64,000 bases of DNA, taken from the NCBI GenBank assembly GCA_030533445.1, contig CM060068.1:16769479-16833478 (forward strand), written 5' to 3'. The stretch comes from Cyprinodon diabolis (Eukaryota > Chordata > Actinopteri > Cyprinodontiformes > Cyprinodontidae). The position numbers and the translations under genes are program-made. The notes under the pieces are model-generated. The model did no database searches. It was not told the DNA's origin and saw nothing but the letters and a program-made list of their open reading frames with translations. Below are positions 27,442-40,549 of the stretch, piece after piece; positions within the stretch are counted from its first letter, which is position 1, and each line of letters opens with the position of its first letter.

Positions 27442-28477
27442 GGGCCGGATTTATCAAGATCAAATTTTGCGTGCAGTAATTTGCGCTCGCAAACTGGAAT
27501 TTTGCGCGAGGGGCTGAACCATGGTTTGCGGGTGATTTAACAAGAGCGATTGCGTAACTGGTGGCAGGTGCAAAACTGCTGGAGACACCCTATTTAAATG
27601 ATGGTTTTGCGCGTTTTGTGGTTTGCGGCATGGCGAGTTTGGACAGCAGAAGGCGCAAAAGGAAATTCGACCCCATGGAAATGGAGGTATTGGTGGATGA
27701 AGCCAACCAACATTTAAGTGAGCTACAGCAAAGAAGTGTGCCTGTCACACAGAGGAACGCTTTATGTGAACAAATCTGTAATAAAGTAAACGCTGTTGGT
27801 GAAACCTTGCGAACAGTGGATGAAGTAAAAAGAAGATGCCAGGATATTAGAAGGCGAACCAAAGAAAAACTGGCATATAACAAAACATCTGCGAACAAAA
27901 GAGGAGGGGGCACAGTAGATGAGATGCCTCTGACCAGCATTGAGGAACAAGTACAGCTGACGCTCTGTGAGGAACAAATCACTGGAATTGCAGCTCCAAA
28001 ATGGCAATACTGGATAAACGATATGTTTTGATGACCGTTTCCTCGTTCATTCCAAAAATATTCACACGGAGTGAAAAAATGCGTTCTCTGCGTCTCCTTG
28101 CTTCATTTCGATGTCTCCTTCTTGCAACAAGTGCACAATTACGCATACAGACCATTTGCACCTTCTTTTGAAACGTGTTAAATATAGAGTCAGATACCGT
28201 TAGCAAAATTGCTTTCAGGTTTGATAAATCACTTTGCGAGTGCTAAATTAATATATTTACATGTTCTCCTCCCACAAGACGCACTTTTGCGTGTAAACGC
28301 CCCATTTTGCATATTTATAGCAGAAAAAGTACTAAATGGATCAGAGGCGCTATTTAGCACGTTTTAAAGACCAAATCCTTTCAGCACGCTGTTGATAGAT
28401 CAGTTTGTACATTTTTTAGCGTGCGCAGTGAAATAGCTCACGTTTTTATACACGCAAACCTTTGATAGATCCGGCCC
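27442..28477 (+). mobile_element. GGGCCGGAT foldback element with a Myb/SANT-like gene
   Basis: 1,036 bp with the same inverted ends as the copy at 27097-27438. It contains one open frame (27630-28031) and no transposase. Myb/SANT-like proteins normally accompany the DDE transposase in PIF/Harbinger transposons, so this may be a derivative that lost its transposase but kept the DNA-binding partner. A clear 3-bp target duplication, as expected for Harbinger, could not be found (flanking triplets AGT, AAT, TAT), so the superfamily is uncertain. Confidence 0.75.
27630..28031 (+). CDS. Myb/SANT-like (trihelix-type) transposon protein
   Basis: 133 residues from MASLDSRRRKRKFDP. An in-frame Met lies 23 codons earlier (27561), but that part belongs to terminal sequence shared with the gene-less copy, so the later start is preferred. 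Residues about 8 to 85 look like a trihelix Myb/SANT-like domain: a basic start (RRRKRKF), an acidic first helix (MEMEVLVDEANQHL), a middle helix with QICNKVNAVG and a third helix RTVDEVKRRCQDIRRRTKEK, as in NAIF1/MSANTD-type and Harbinger-associated proteins. The C-terminal part (TSIEEQVQLTLCEEQITGI) has no recognised domain. The inferred role is nuclear and DNA-binding, at transposon ends or together with a transposase supplied elsewhere. The frame is intact. Confidence 0.7.
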   Translation: MASLDSRRRKRKFDPMEMEVLVDEANQHLSELQQRSVPVTQRNALCEQICNKVNAVGETLRTVDEVKRRCQDIRRRTKEKLAYNKTSANKRGGGTVDEMPLTSIEEQVQLTLCEEQITGIAAPKWQYWINDMF

Positions 28478-30104
28478 TATGTGTACTATTTATAGTTTTG
28501 GATTCTGGTACATGCTTATTTTAAAGTGAATAAATTATTCAACTTTAAATGGTCGTTATTTCTTAAAACTGAGGGAATTACATATTAAAAAAACGTCACC
28601 GTGACTCTTAATTAAATGGGAAAAATAAAAATCACCCCCCTAAGAGTCTGATGTCAAATCAATAAAATTATTAAAATGTTATGGTTTTGGTTTCTATTTG
28701 TTAAAAACAGACCAATCAGTGTTCAGATTGATTTTGTTTGTTTGGTATTTTTACTTTCTTCAATTAAAGCTAAGTTTCTAATTTTCAGGGACATCTGATT
28801 ATCAGATTCCAGATTGCTGCAACATGATGCGCTCCCCCTACAGCTTCTACCCTCCACCAATAATTCAGAGGCCATCATGGTACAAAATGGCTTCTGCAAC
28901 GTCTGCATCACTTATCTTTTCAAGTGTTGAGGGGGTTTGTTCACATAGGTGATTGTATAAATAGTATTTTGTTAGTCTGTGTAGGATATAGATTTTATAT
29001 AGGACTGCTGCAACAGAGAGACATCTAAACCTTGCAGGGCAGTGGTAGTTAAGGAGCAGGTCTGAGAACTACTGCTGTGCTTAGTAGTATCCTTGCAACA
29101 TTCTCTCACAGATGTTTTAATGGGCTATTTTCCCAATTCCACTTCCTGAAGTTAATTGGCTATGGCCATTCCGTTCATTGGTATTGAGATCTAACAAACT
29201 TAGATTAATTAGTTTGGCAACTAATGAAAGACAGGAAATAGCAGAGCTGGCTTAAGTTCAGGAAGTACTTTGGTTCGCCATGTAGGCGATTGTGGCTGAA
29301 TCTTCTTGAACTGGTCTAAATGAGTCATGTTTGGGGTGACTAACTACAATGCAATACATTTATTTAAATATCCTGCTTACACTTGTGTTGCTGCTAGGCT
29401 GAATGATCACTAAGGTGAATTTTCCCCTGTTTTGGCCCCTTCAGAGAGGATGCAACGCATGCACCGCTGCACTCTGAAACATATCAAAGTCAGCTCTATG
29501 GGATAGTTTGGCTACCACAAGAAGGCAATAGCTTGGAGAAAGAAGGTTGCCCTACCTGCGTTCAAGCCATGGCAGTCAGAGTATGCAGTACGGTTAATAT
29601 GCAGGAGTATCACCAAGCGCTATTTGCTAAATTCAAGGTAATACCATCTTCTTGAAATTAACTGCTAACTTTAGCATCAGGCATTAGTAAAGCAAATTAC
29701 TACCATGTCATTGAGGTAGAGAATTTGTAAAAGGCTGATGACAACTTGTTAACCAGAACTCTTTGTGGTTGTTGGATTGTTTAGTTGATTCCTTTTAGGT
29801 GAAGGGCAAGAGTACTAAATCCTCTTCTAGCTGTAGTGAACACTCTTTTATACTTGTAACTTTAGTTGCTACTTTGTGCATGATTTTTTTTATATAAAGG
29901 TTCAAAAACCATAAATATAAATATGCAAATGAAAGAAATGTTGCATGATACCTAAGGTAAAACAATAATAACCACTGGAAGTAACTAGGATTAAAAGGAT
30001 TTTGGCACAGATTTCAGCAAGAATGTATTAATTTGTGATTTTTTAAAAATCTTATCATTGTAAATTTTGCTCCCTCCCCTTCCACTGCTCAGCATGTACC
30101 AGCC

Positions 30105-30345
30105 AGGTGTGAAGTGGCCTGGATGAGAATCTGCTCCTCTAAGTCCAAACCAGGGTTCTTGACTGGGAAAAGATGGCTTCTCCCCTTTGGGGTTCAAGAA
30201 TCTTTGGGTCCTGTTCATAAGTGACAGGAGAATGAAGCAGGAGATCAATAGATGGATCTATGTGGCTGCTGCCATAAAGAGGACACAGCACCGGTTTGCT
30301 GTGGTGAAGAAAGATTGACTGAAGAAAGATCGATTTACCAGCCGT
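30105..30345 (+). mobile_element. LINE ORF2 fossil, post-YADD block
   Basis: Matches, piece by piece, the part of a common fish LINE ORF2 just after the reverse transcriptase core: the DNA pattern for MRISxSKSE, VLDWEKMA and then a GVLFT-like block, a glutamate/isoleucine/aspartate helix and VVKK. Stops and frameshifts break it. It appears to be the same family as 31945-32100 and 48250-48665. Confidence 0.65.
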
Positions 30346-31479
30346 AATACGTTACTACAAGTGTTGTTTTTATACAGCCCTCTTAGAATTAGTCTTAATT
30401 TTCATCTTCAGAACAAATACTATTATTAGTTTAGTCACATTTTAGTGATTACGATATGTGATAGTTTTAGTTGGTTTTAGTCGGCTAAAACTCAAAAAGG
30501 TTTTAGTTTAGTTTTAGTCAGTTTTATGCTGCAATTCATACAACAGTTAACCTTTATAATTTCGAATACCAATCAGATTCTATTACCAGACTGACAGCTC
30601 TTGCCCACATACAAGTGCTGGAGGTAAAAATGCTGCCATGCAGTTCATCATTGCTGTTGGGCTGAAAACCTTGATTTATAGAATAAAACAAACAAAAACA
30701 AAAAATTAACGTATGAATGAATGGCCTACTTTACACTTAAGTGTCACAAAAGTTATGAAAATAGAAGATCTAGTTCAAGACATCATATTGGTTAATATAG
30801 CACACAGACAAGCTAACAAAGTTTACAATTAAAGAATGGTTTTAGACATTCAAGACTTCCATCCAAAAGTAAAAAGTATCTCATCTACTATAAATTATAA
30901 ATTATACACAGATTAATCAATCCAAAAAGTAATCTGGGTCTTCATCCAAAAATAAACAGAAAGCAATAAAATAATTTCTCTGGATATAATTTTTACTGAT
31001 TCCTTTTGGTAGAAATTAAAAAGGTTTAGCTTAACCTCTTGTAGAAGAGGAAAAAATAAAATGTTGATAGACAAAATAATTTTTTTAATGCTTGGCAGAG
31101 GATAATCAGCTATATAGTTTACTAATTAGCAAGGGCAGGAAGAGCCATACTGATGAGAGTGAACCATCAGTGTGGAGAACTGAGAGTACAGTACCGTACA
31201 AATCAGGACTTTCACCCCTGCAGCTGGTGCCATGGTCCACCTGTGGTCATGTAGAATGTGTACCGCTGCACGAAAGGTGGTGGACATGACCAAACAGGAT
31301 GCAGCAACACGGCTGATACTGCTTAGCTTGACTAATAGTTCACAGCAAAACGATTCATGTTAAATGACAGACCCGCTAACCTTTTTATTTGGTCTTGTCT
31401 CGTCATTGGAAACTCACACCCATGAGTCGTCATGTTTTCGTCATCAAAGATCCATGTTTAGATTGTCAGTTCTTGATAA

Positions 31480-31695
31480 TAGAAAAGTGGTGAGAACAGT
31501 AGAGAGGATCAGCAGGGCTCCTCTTCCCTCCATTAAAAGACATTTCATCCCAGTACTGCATGTCCCGAGCCCATAACATCATCAATGACCCCTCACACCA
31601 TGGACTGATCTCCCTGTTGCCCTCTGGGAAGAGGATTTGCACCATTCAATGCAGGTCCCAAATCAGAGCCATCAGACAACTGAACTGTTGAGAAA
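31480..31695 (+). mobile_element. LINE ORF2 C-terminal fossil (Rex1/CR1-like)
   Basis: Reads RTVERISRAPLPSI, then after a frame change blocks corresponding to AHNIINDPSHH and LPSGKRICTI, close to the SHPxH...LLPSGRRYR pattern near the end of Rex1/L2/CR1-type ORF2. Truncated and frameshifted. Confidence 0.6.
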
Positions 31696-31944
31696 ACTAA
31701 ATAATGTCACAGATTCTGCATCACTCTGACACCAAACCAAAAAAAGGTGCATATTGACACCATATATTTTTAATGCTCTGAACTTCCATATCAATGCGTT
31801 TTTGCACCATGTTTTTTCTCCCATTCTTTTTACATTTGATTACTGCTGAACTTTATAGAATGGAAAGTTCTGAAAGCTTTACAAAAAAATTTTTTATTTT
31901 GTATACACTCTGTGTGACTCTGGTGACTCTGACACCTGTTTTGG

Positions 31945-32100
31945 ATGCCCCCTGGACGCCTCTCTTGGGAGGATTTCCAGGCACGTCCTACAGGGAGGAG
32001 GCCCAGGGGAAAGTTAGGGGTCTGCAGAGAAGAAAAATCTGGGACTCTGAGACTGCTGCCCTTTATCTCTCCATTCCCTTGAATAAGCTGTGTGTTGCAT
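31945..32100 (+). mobile_element. LINE ORF2 3'-end fossil
   Basis: Contains the block encoding a MPPGRLP-like segment (GATGCCCCCTGGACGCCTC), then REEAQGKVR, then the CTGCTGCCC end that closes this fish LINE ORF2. An internal deletion removes the middle. Same family as 48250-48665, where the corresponding block also occurs. Confidence 0.6.
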
Positions 32101-34323
32101 GATACTATGCAATTTGGGGGGTGATTTTCCCTTGCAGTCCTATGGATGTGACATAAATTGCCGCTGCAGGTGCGAACCTAAAAGCTTTGATACAGGAAGT
32201 CTTACTTGTTTCAGTGATAATAGCAGAAGAAGAAGACTAAAATAAATATTAGTTACTTAGATCATCACTGAGCTCCATTGACATTGTGCTTGTTATCATA
32301 AAATATGCAAAATGGTCTTGTTGTAAACTGTCACGTGGTAAAAAGAGTTACAGATTACAATTGTCTGTGAAGTCTTTCGGCTTGCTCCCGGGCTTGCTTG
32401 GCTGGGGGCTGAAGTTATCCGCAGTGGCCCTCGTTTAAATTTAAATTATAAGAAAAAACTGCTGCCTCTGGGTTTAGCGTTTTAAGAGCAGGTATTGTGG
32501 ATAAAAACTGTAGCTTAATAAAAGATCAATCAAATTGCCAATGAACACAAACCCTTTACCATAGTTTGTACTGATCAATTGCAGAAAGAAAATGGAATAA
32601 AGAGAGAGGACTGCCACAATATTTTTAAACTTCACTTCAAGTTACCAGCTAGAAGGCTGAATTTGGTGTAGGTATGGTCTTCCAACTATACAGTACAATT
32701 ACTCCAAAAGCATTTCAGTGTTATTACTGGACAAGATAAAGCTCACTGACAAAAAGTCTATGCAATAGTCCAAATAGAGATCTTATTGGAAAGAGATACA
32801 GTAAACTATAGTTAAAAACCCTATTGACCAGAAAACCAACCTACTTGAATGAAGTCTTGTGTATGTCATGAAATGCATTCAAATATTCCCCGAACTTTGA
32901 GTATGGATATAAAATATGATTTACTAGCTGGTAAAATTCTCAGCACCTTCCTAATGCAGGCCTAGCAGTGTAACTTAAATGGTAAATTAATTCGACCACA
33001 AAATAAATCTTAAGTCATACACAAAGCGTAATAATTGCAGAGAATTGTATATGAAGAGAGGTGTGTAGATTTATATATTTGACATGATAAGAAAGTGATC
33101 ACCTGGGTAATCAGCAAAATGAAAATAAAAAATGCAAAACTTGCATCATAATGTTGCATTTGCAGTGAGCCAGATACATACAAACATACACACTGTCATG
33201 GACAACACCTTTAACAGCAGATCAGAATGAAAAATGTAATTAAAAAAGACAACCAAGTTAAGTTTCACTTCGTGCAAGAAGATAAGAATTAAGTCTAACT
33301 ATAATTTGTGTTTGCTTTTCCCGTAAAGACAAATTATTTCAATGTGTCAACAACATATGTGAATATGTGTGTATAAACTTCAAAGTTATGCTAGTGACCA
33401 GGTCTTTTAAAACATGTTGGACAAAATTGAATCTTTGGGGTCCCCTTAACATAGGGATTAGATCCCTTTGGTAAGAAAAAAAAGAAAAAAAAAGAAATTG
33501 TGCAAGGGTATAAATGTGTCCCAAGTTTAGATGATGACTTAATATTTCCTTTGGAAAGTCACTGGAGAACAGCCAGCTTATGATTTAGCCTAAAACAGCA
33601 ACAGCAGTATTTGAATAAGATATTAAAAAGAAGCTGTATCTGTTCCTAAGTAATTTCCATTGTTCTTTATCTATCTTGTCACTCTTTACATTGCTCTCTG
33701 TGTAAGACTACAGTATGTATGCAGTCAATCATAAAATGCACCACGCTTTGGCATATTCAGTATCCTTTTACAAGACTATATCAAATTTTTGATTCAGTAA
33801 TAATGCAATGAATCCTTTTTTGTGAAACAGTGCAAACAAGAAAAAAATAAAGCTATGATTCTGAGGATTATTCTGGCATTTTTAGAGGGTCGGCTTTTTT
33901 AAAACTTTCTGTGATTTTTAATTTCTGTCAGTTTGCAGTACTGACATAGAGAACACTCTTGCCGGCATATGTACAAATATCTTTAGACAGCAACACTTTA
34001 TTTATAAAGCCTTTCTGCATTTATAGCCCTGATATAGTGAGTTTGTAACTCTAACATTTACTTGAGTAAAGCTCAGCAGCAAAATAAATTACTATTAATC
34101 TCAGTCTTTTAGGGAAACTGAAAATTCTAAAGCAACCTGTTTGCTTAATCTATAGCCTTTGAAATGACTTGCAATTTTCTTACCTAAAGATATGTATTAT
34201 TTTACATGATCTTCATTAGTACAGGCAGAGTAAGACAGTTTAAAACTTATTTAACTTTTCAGCCGAAGCACAACATTGTATTTAACTAGCAGATACTTAT
34301 ATCGAGTACCTACTAGTCTCTTA

Positions 34324-34599
<276 letters not shown>

Positions 34600-36792
34600 C
34601 TAGCCAATGGATACTTCAAAACATAGAAATATTTAAAAAAAAAAATGTTTCTACACAAGATAATGTGTTACATCTCTGGTGATCTGGACCAAAGAAAACA
34701 ATGGTTGGCCTAAATATGTGTTAAAAATGTACATTTTGTGTAAAACGTATGTAAATAGGTACTAATTTTCTCTCCACCAATCAATCAGTGTTAGTCAATC
34801 TAATTAACAAACAAACCCTTATGCTTTTATCTTCAATAATTAGGTTGGTCAAGTTAATTTCATTTATAACTAAATGATTTATTACTTTAGAGAGAGAGAG
34901 GGGAATAACTATCGTTAATTTCTCACTTTGGAGAGCAGTTTGTTTTAAATGAACACACAAAACAGCAATTACCAGTAAAATATATATACAACAAACTAAC
35001 ATACACACAAAAAAATTGACATTATCCACAAAACCTTATAGGGACTGCCATAATCTGAAGATTTCTACATGATCACTGACAGATGAACTTATGCACAATA
35101 ATAGCATTTTTCCTGCAAAGGAGAAAATAAAGTCGAAAAGTTAAGTTGTCTGAAATATTTATAGGTAATTCCCAAATGAAAAGATTGTCTAGACCTTGCT
35201 CTTGAAATGTCATTTTGTGTAAAGGTAGTTTCCCTGCTAATGTCAAAGGACACATGCTCAAACATTCTCACACTCCTGAAGCGTTCATCATGTCTGCTAT
35301 TGTAGACTGTACTCCCGGAGATCACAGGACCCCTTATTCTCTTTAAGGCTGAAGTTCCTCTTGAAGTGAGCAGCAACGATCCACTCAGTCAGAAACAGTT
35401 GAATTCTATTCAGTGCAAAGATCAAAGTGACTCGCTACTTCAAGAGATTTGATGTTCTTCATAGTAAAATAAAAATGAGGTAAATACAGCAATGGGGGCA
35501 GGGGTGGGTTGGGTTGGGGATTCCTGTAAATCATTAATACCTGCCAGCGAGATTTTAGGAAAAAAAAAAAAATGGTTGATTTCTACTTGTTTACTTCACA
35601 CTGTGTATATTTTGTATAAAAAGGAAGAAATACAGGTTATATTTGTAATAAATGCACATCTGTAGTCTGTCACATTGCATGCAATTGAGATAAAATATAT
35701 ACTTTACGATTTATTCTTTTCATTAAGATAAAATAATACCAAAGGCAAATACTTAATTAAAATCAGTGAATTTAAAACACATGCTAAACACGATGGCAAG
35801 ACGAGTTCTGAACTTTTTACATGACAATTAAACCATAAAAAAATAAATGTAAAAATGTTTTTTTTCCTGTATCCCTTGTTGATTTCTAGGATAGCTTGAG
35901 AGTTTCTGCTGCTGGGTTTCAGGTATAAACCTTGCAGAACTGGTAAGTATGTCTGACCTTTTTTTTTTTTTTTTTTTTTAACATGGACTAACAGAAGTAC
36001 GCCCTGTACAAGATTAACATTTTACAAGATAAGAATGATAAACCTAAGGGTGTGGGATTATATAATCTCCAAAGGTCACTATGAACATAGTCTATCAACA
36101 GAGAGATGATGCTCTGGTGATGGAGGTAAAGTGTCCCTTTTCTTTTAATAAAGTGAATGAAAAGAACTACAGTGCGTAGTCTTATTACAGGGGGTGGGGG
36201 GACATAACACAAGAAAACAGGTTTTCATTTAGATAATTTCTGCAAAGTGTTGAAACTAACAATATTAAATACTATAAGCTGTAGTAACTATGTTACATTT
36301 ACAGTAACTAGCATAGTAACTAATTTGTTTGTCATTAGTTAGTTTGACATTAGTTTGACAGTAACGCTTAGCCATGACTAAGCTTTAAAAAGATTTGTTA
36401 TTTAAGGTGTATGAATAAGGACTACAGTTTCCTAGTTTAAGTGCATGTGTCAGCAATGTGCATGTTTACTGTAAGTAAATTTGGCGCATGCACATGCTAT
36501 ATGCAACTTCAGCAGGGACAGAGAGGAGAAATTATGGAGCAGAGCGACCGACTCAATATAGTTTAGTCGGTAATGATAGTTTCAACGAAAGGGGGCTCAC
36601 TGAAGGCTAAATTTTTGTGTGATTTGCTAATAAGAAGCTGTAATTTAAAAGCTATTCACATGATCTTAACACGGACTGACAGTTGTGGACCTTTAATCAA
36701 CACATGTTTTTTTGTTTTCTCATGGCTTTAATGGTTTTGTTTTCTTTTTTTAACAAAAAACCTGGGATCAAGATCACTTCTATTTCAGTTTA

Positions 36793-36796
<4 letters not shown>

Positions 36797-36833
<37 letters not shown>

Positions 36834-36854
36834 GTATATATATATATATATATT
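36797..36854. repeat. TA microsatellite
   Basis: TA dinucleotide array with a single TACGTA interruption at about 36831-36836. Confidence 0.95.
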
Positions 36855-37107
36855 TATTGTTTGCTTGATGACAAGAATTATTTTTCAGCTTCATACCTAT
36901 GAGTTTTGTTCCCTAAAGTTTTGCAAAAAAAAAAAAAAGAGAAACTTAATTTGATCATAATCTACAACTAAATTAACAGCTGGCTTTACCTCAGTTTTTG
37001 TGCCTCATTGGTGTACGGGTTTTGTTTACCTTCAACAGCTGTGGGAGGGGAGTACCTTGGGGGTCTTAAGAACTCCTGCAAAGAAGCTTTGCATAATAAT
37101 TATAATT

Positions 37108-37248
37108 TAACTTTATTGATCTCACATTGTAGAAATTCATCTCTGCATTTAACCTATCCAGTGTGGGATTGCTTGTGGGAGTGGGTTTTGAACTCACAAC
37201 CTCAGGATTTCAAGCTCTATGCCCTAACTACTTGGCCGCCACTCCCCT
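37108..37248 (-). mobile_element. tRNA-derived SINE, minus orientation
   Basis: On the minus strand: GGCCAAGTAGTTAGGGCAT (A-box region), GTGAGTTCAAAACCCACTCC (B-box region), GGTTAAATGCAGAGA and an end CAATAAAGTTAAAT. The same order is found on the plus strand at 53926-54112, so the two are copies of one family in opposite orientation. Confidence 0.75.
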
Positions 37249-39309
37249 ACCTGCATATATAATATGGACCATTTGAAAAGTGTGACAGTTGACGAACTGT
37301 TGCCACTTATTGACTTAATGGAATGTGGGGTTCTGTTTCTCCTTCTTTGTTTGCAAACAACAGGTGATTATCACCCCCTGCTGTGACCTAAAATCAATGA
37401 AAATATTTTCATACAAGTGGAATTTAAATAAAAACAAATCTTCAAATTAAAATGCCATTGTTGTTAGACAGAACTCAGCCAGTTTATTTAGTCATGTGTC
37501 AATTTAAAGAAGTCCAAAGTCCTTTCAAGAACTGAGGACAAATGACAATGACAATTTTATTTTATTTCTCTTTTCGATACGTATTTTAATTAAACTTAAA
37601 TTGAATGTGTAATATAAACAATCAGGTGCATGTTCTACTGGCATACCATTTCTATGTGAAGTTTTACCTTTATTTTCAGGGTATGCATATTGTTCCTCCT
37701 CAATGGCTTATTACTCTGTAATGTCCGAGTACTGCACTTCCTAAAATATTTATGTTCTAGTTATGTCATTTGGTGACAGTGGGAAATAGAATTACAGAAT
37801 TTTTCATATATGAAATGAAGCTTAAGCATAAATTCAATCTGGAAGACTCTTATCAGCTTCACCTGAACCACCTGAGATGTCCCTCGTTCTGCTCCAGCGA
37901 ATAAACTAGAGGGCCGCACATTCTCCTAAGCCAATTATCTTGCAAAATCCCCTTCATTTAGCTCTTGGCTCAACTTCTCTCTCCCGCACGCAAGCAAACT
38001 TTCACCCACCTTCACCCCATCTCCTCCCTCCTTCTCAGTCCCACTTATCCTCTACCACCAGTGTCCGAGCCACGGGGGGCGACTACTCTAATCCTTTTCT
38101 AGATTACTAATTCAAGCATACTTTGATTCACAGCATCAAAGTCTTCTGCCGTAGCCTGAGTGCTTATGAACTTATTTCATTTATGTCTTTATCTGCTTCT
38201 GATAAAGACAGAGGAGAGAACCCTGACAGAGAGTCTCTCCAGGTTAAAATAAGAATATAGCTTTTTATATTTTCTTTACAGAAAAAAAATGCCTTCAGCT
38301 TTGATAATAAAAGCTTTCGTTTTTACAAAAATATTTTTTGAGGTGGTGAGCTGTAATTGTCTTGCAGCTATTGAAAACTAAAACAAACTAACAAACTCAC
38401 TTATAAACCAAAACTAAGTCACAGAAATTTATTAGCAAAACCAACCGAACACTTAGTGGCTTACACCTTCACTTATCTGATAAAATTAAAGAAGCACTGC
38501 ATAACATCAGGTTTAAAAAAGAAAGAAGCCACAGACACCTAACAACTCTTTTAATTGCAGGCAGCTCTGTTTATGAAATTATCTATAAATTGTGTGTCAT
38601 GTCAAGTGAGTTAGCAGTAAAACATTAATGCCGACCCAACGTAAAACTGGCTGATTATAAGTTACAGCTATTCACTTACAGTAGCAGCTATTCAAAAAGG
38701 CCCTTCCCAGTCAAACGCCAGCCGAATGGCAGCATACTCCCCTCCAACTCCCAGCAAAATCCCCTCCAACTTCCAGTCCATGGGCTTCTCTTACATCATT
38801 TTTTACTCTGAATCCAACCTTTCACTGAATTACAGGGTCTGAACATGAGATGCAATTTCTCTTTAGATCTTAATGTCCACAAATCATGACAGAAATAATA
38901 TTTTAGTACAAAGATTGATGTTTAAAAAGGAATTGTAGGGGGAACAGCCAAGGGCCCATCAAGGAAAGTGGGGAAATTTTGGATGGCTACTACTGCATGT
39001 TCACCCTGCAGTGAATCTGACTGTTTTCCCTAAAAAGCATAACCATAATCTTTATGAGGAACAGATAGCAGAGAATCTGTTATATGAGTAAAAAACAAAA
39101 CAGCATGTTATATTTTCCTCTTTTGAAAAAAGAGGCTTTTCTCTGGCTTGTTTCAGCTTGGCTTTTGCTTCTTTTACAGTTGTTGGGTCTTTAAAAATAT
39201 CATTAGTCTTTTGTTAATTTCTATGAAAACAATTTGGTAAGATGCATTTCATAATAAACAGGATCAGTGAATACTTCATATCTACAATACTAACATTTTC
39301 AGTATCAAC

Positions 39310-39453
39310 CGCCCCCGCCCCCCCCCCCCCCCCCCCCCCCCACCACCACCACCACCACCACCACCACCACCACCACCACCACCACCCCCCACCACCACCA
39401 CCACCACCCCCCACCACCCCACCACCACCCCCCCCCCCACCAACCCCCAACCC
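39310..39453. repeat. C-run and CCA/CAC low-complexity tract
   Basis: About 30 C residues followed by some 25 CCA-type units with further C runs. The minus strand is correspondingly G-rich with many G runs. The apparent proline/histidine and glycine/tryptophan frames across it are artefacts of the repeat. Confidence 0.97.
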
Positions 39454-40549
39454 AAAATGTCACAATTTTTATAATTCAATCCCCTAGCTGCGCCTATATA
39501 TAACCTTTGGTAGCTGTGTCAGGTACATCACTCCGATTTTCTGATTATCCTACAAGCCGCTAAAAGAACACAGAGCATAAAATTAAACACATGTAGGGAA
39601 TTCATCCAAGCTATTGTGATTAAAATAGACACTCAAACATTCTCTTTTTGACTGTCAAACTAAGTGCAAGTAGGAGCGCAAGTGGGTCGCTTTCAGTGTA
39701 CGTGTGTGTTGATGAGAGTTATTTCATCTGCATTGCATCATTATAGTGTAATAATTCTGATTTTTTTTTTCTTTTCAGATTTATGTTTTCAGATGAGCTA
39801 AGCTGTGAATGTTTTATAAATGGGACCTTGTGGACTGTGCTGGAAGCCTTTTGTGTGAAGTGTGTGCTTTTCTTTACAGGAAAGGCTCTTAGAGACCTCT
39901 GATTGAGACTTATGGCGTACCAGCTTTCTTTTTTCGGTAGCTTCAGGGTCTCCTTTGACTTGTGTTTTGATCCAGAAAAAAAAACAGTTTTCCGGTGATT
40001 GCTTTTATGAAGGTAATTTCTGACTCCAAGTAAAGAAGCAGATCCCTAAGAACTGAGATTGTGTTCTACATCTAATCTATTGATATCTTTTGTAGATTTT
40101 TTGCACATGTTTTTCTATATGAAAAGTAACTAGTGTTGTCTGGCTTCTTGACTGAAAACTACCAACTGGGCTGTAAAAAGTTAAATAGGCCAAACTAAAA
40201 TATTGGATATAGTGTCCTGTAAGACTATTCATCCATGCCTATCTCAGACCATAGGTAAAATGGCACAGGTTTTGCTTATGAACACCCTTGTGTTTAACAC
40301 TTTTCATCGTACCCTAAACTTGGACGAGTTTACCGATACACGTTAAACCTGTGATTTAACCACCTTAATGCCAATATAACAGGGCCTGCAATTAATTTGC
40401 TAACTTTCTTAAAGAGAAAATGCCAAAAAATCTCCTTAACCACACCAAACCAAATAATGAGAAAACATCATGAAACCAGATAAATGGCTGTATTTCACTA
40501 TCTCAAACAAAAAAAATTCAAGAAAAAAACAAAAAAAACAAGCTCATCA

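Noticed and set aside
27590..28007. Minus-strand frames opposite the Myb/SANT-like gene
   Set aside because: Antisense shadows; the plus-strand frame has the domain pattern.
39214..39487. Proline/histidine and glycine/tryptophan frames
   Set aside because: They are translations of the C-run and CCA repeat.
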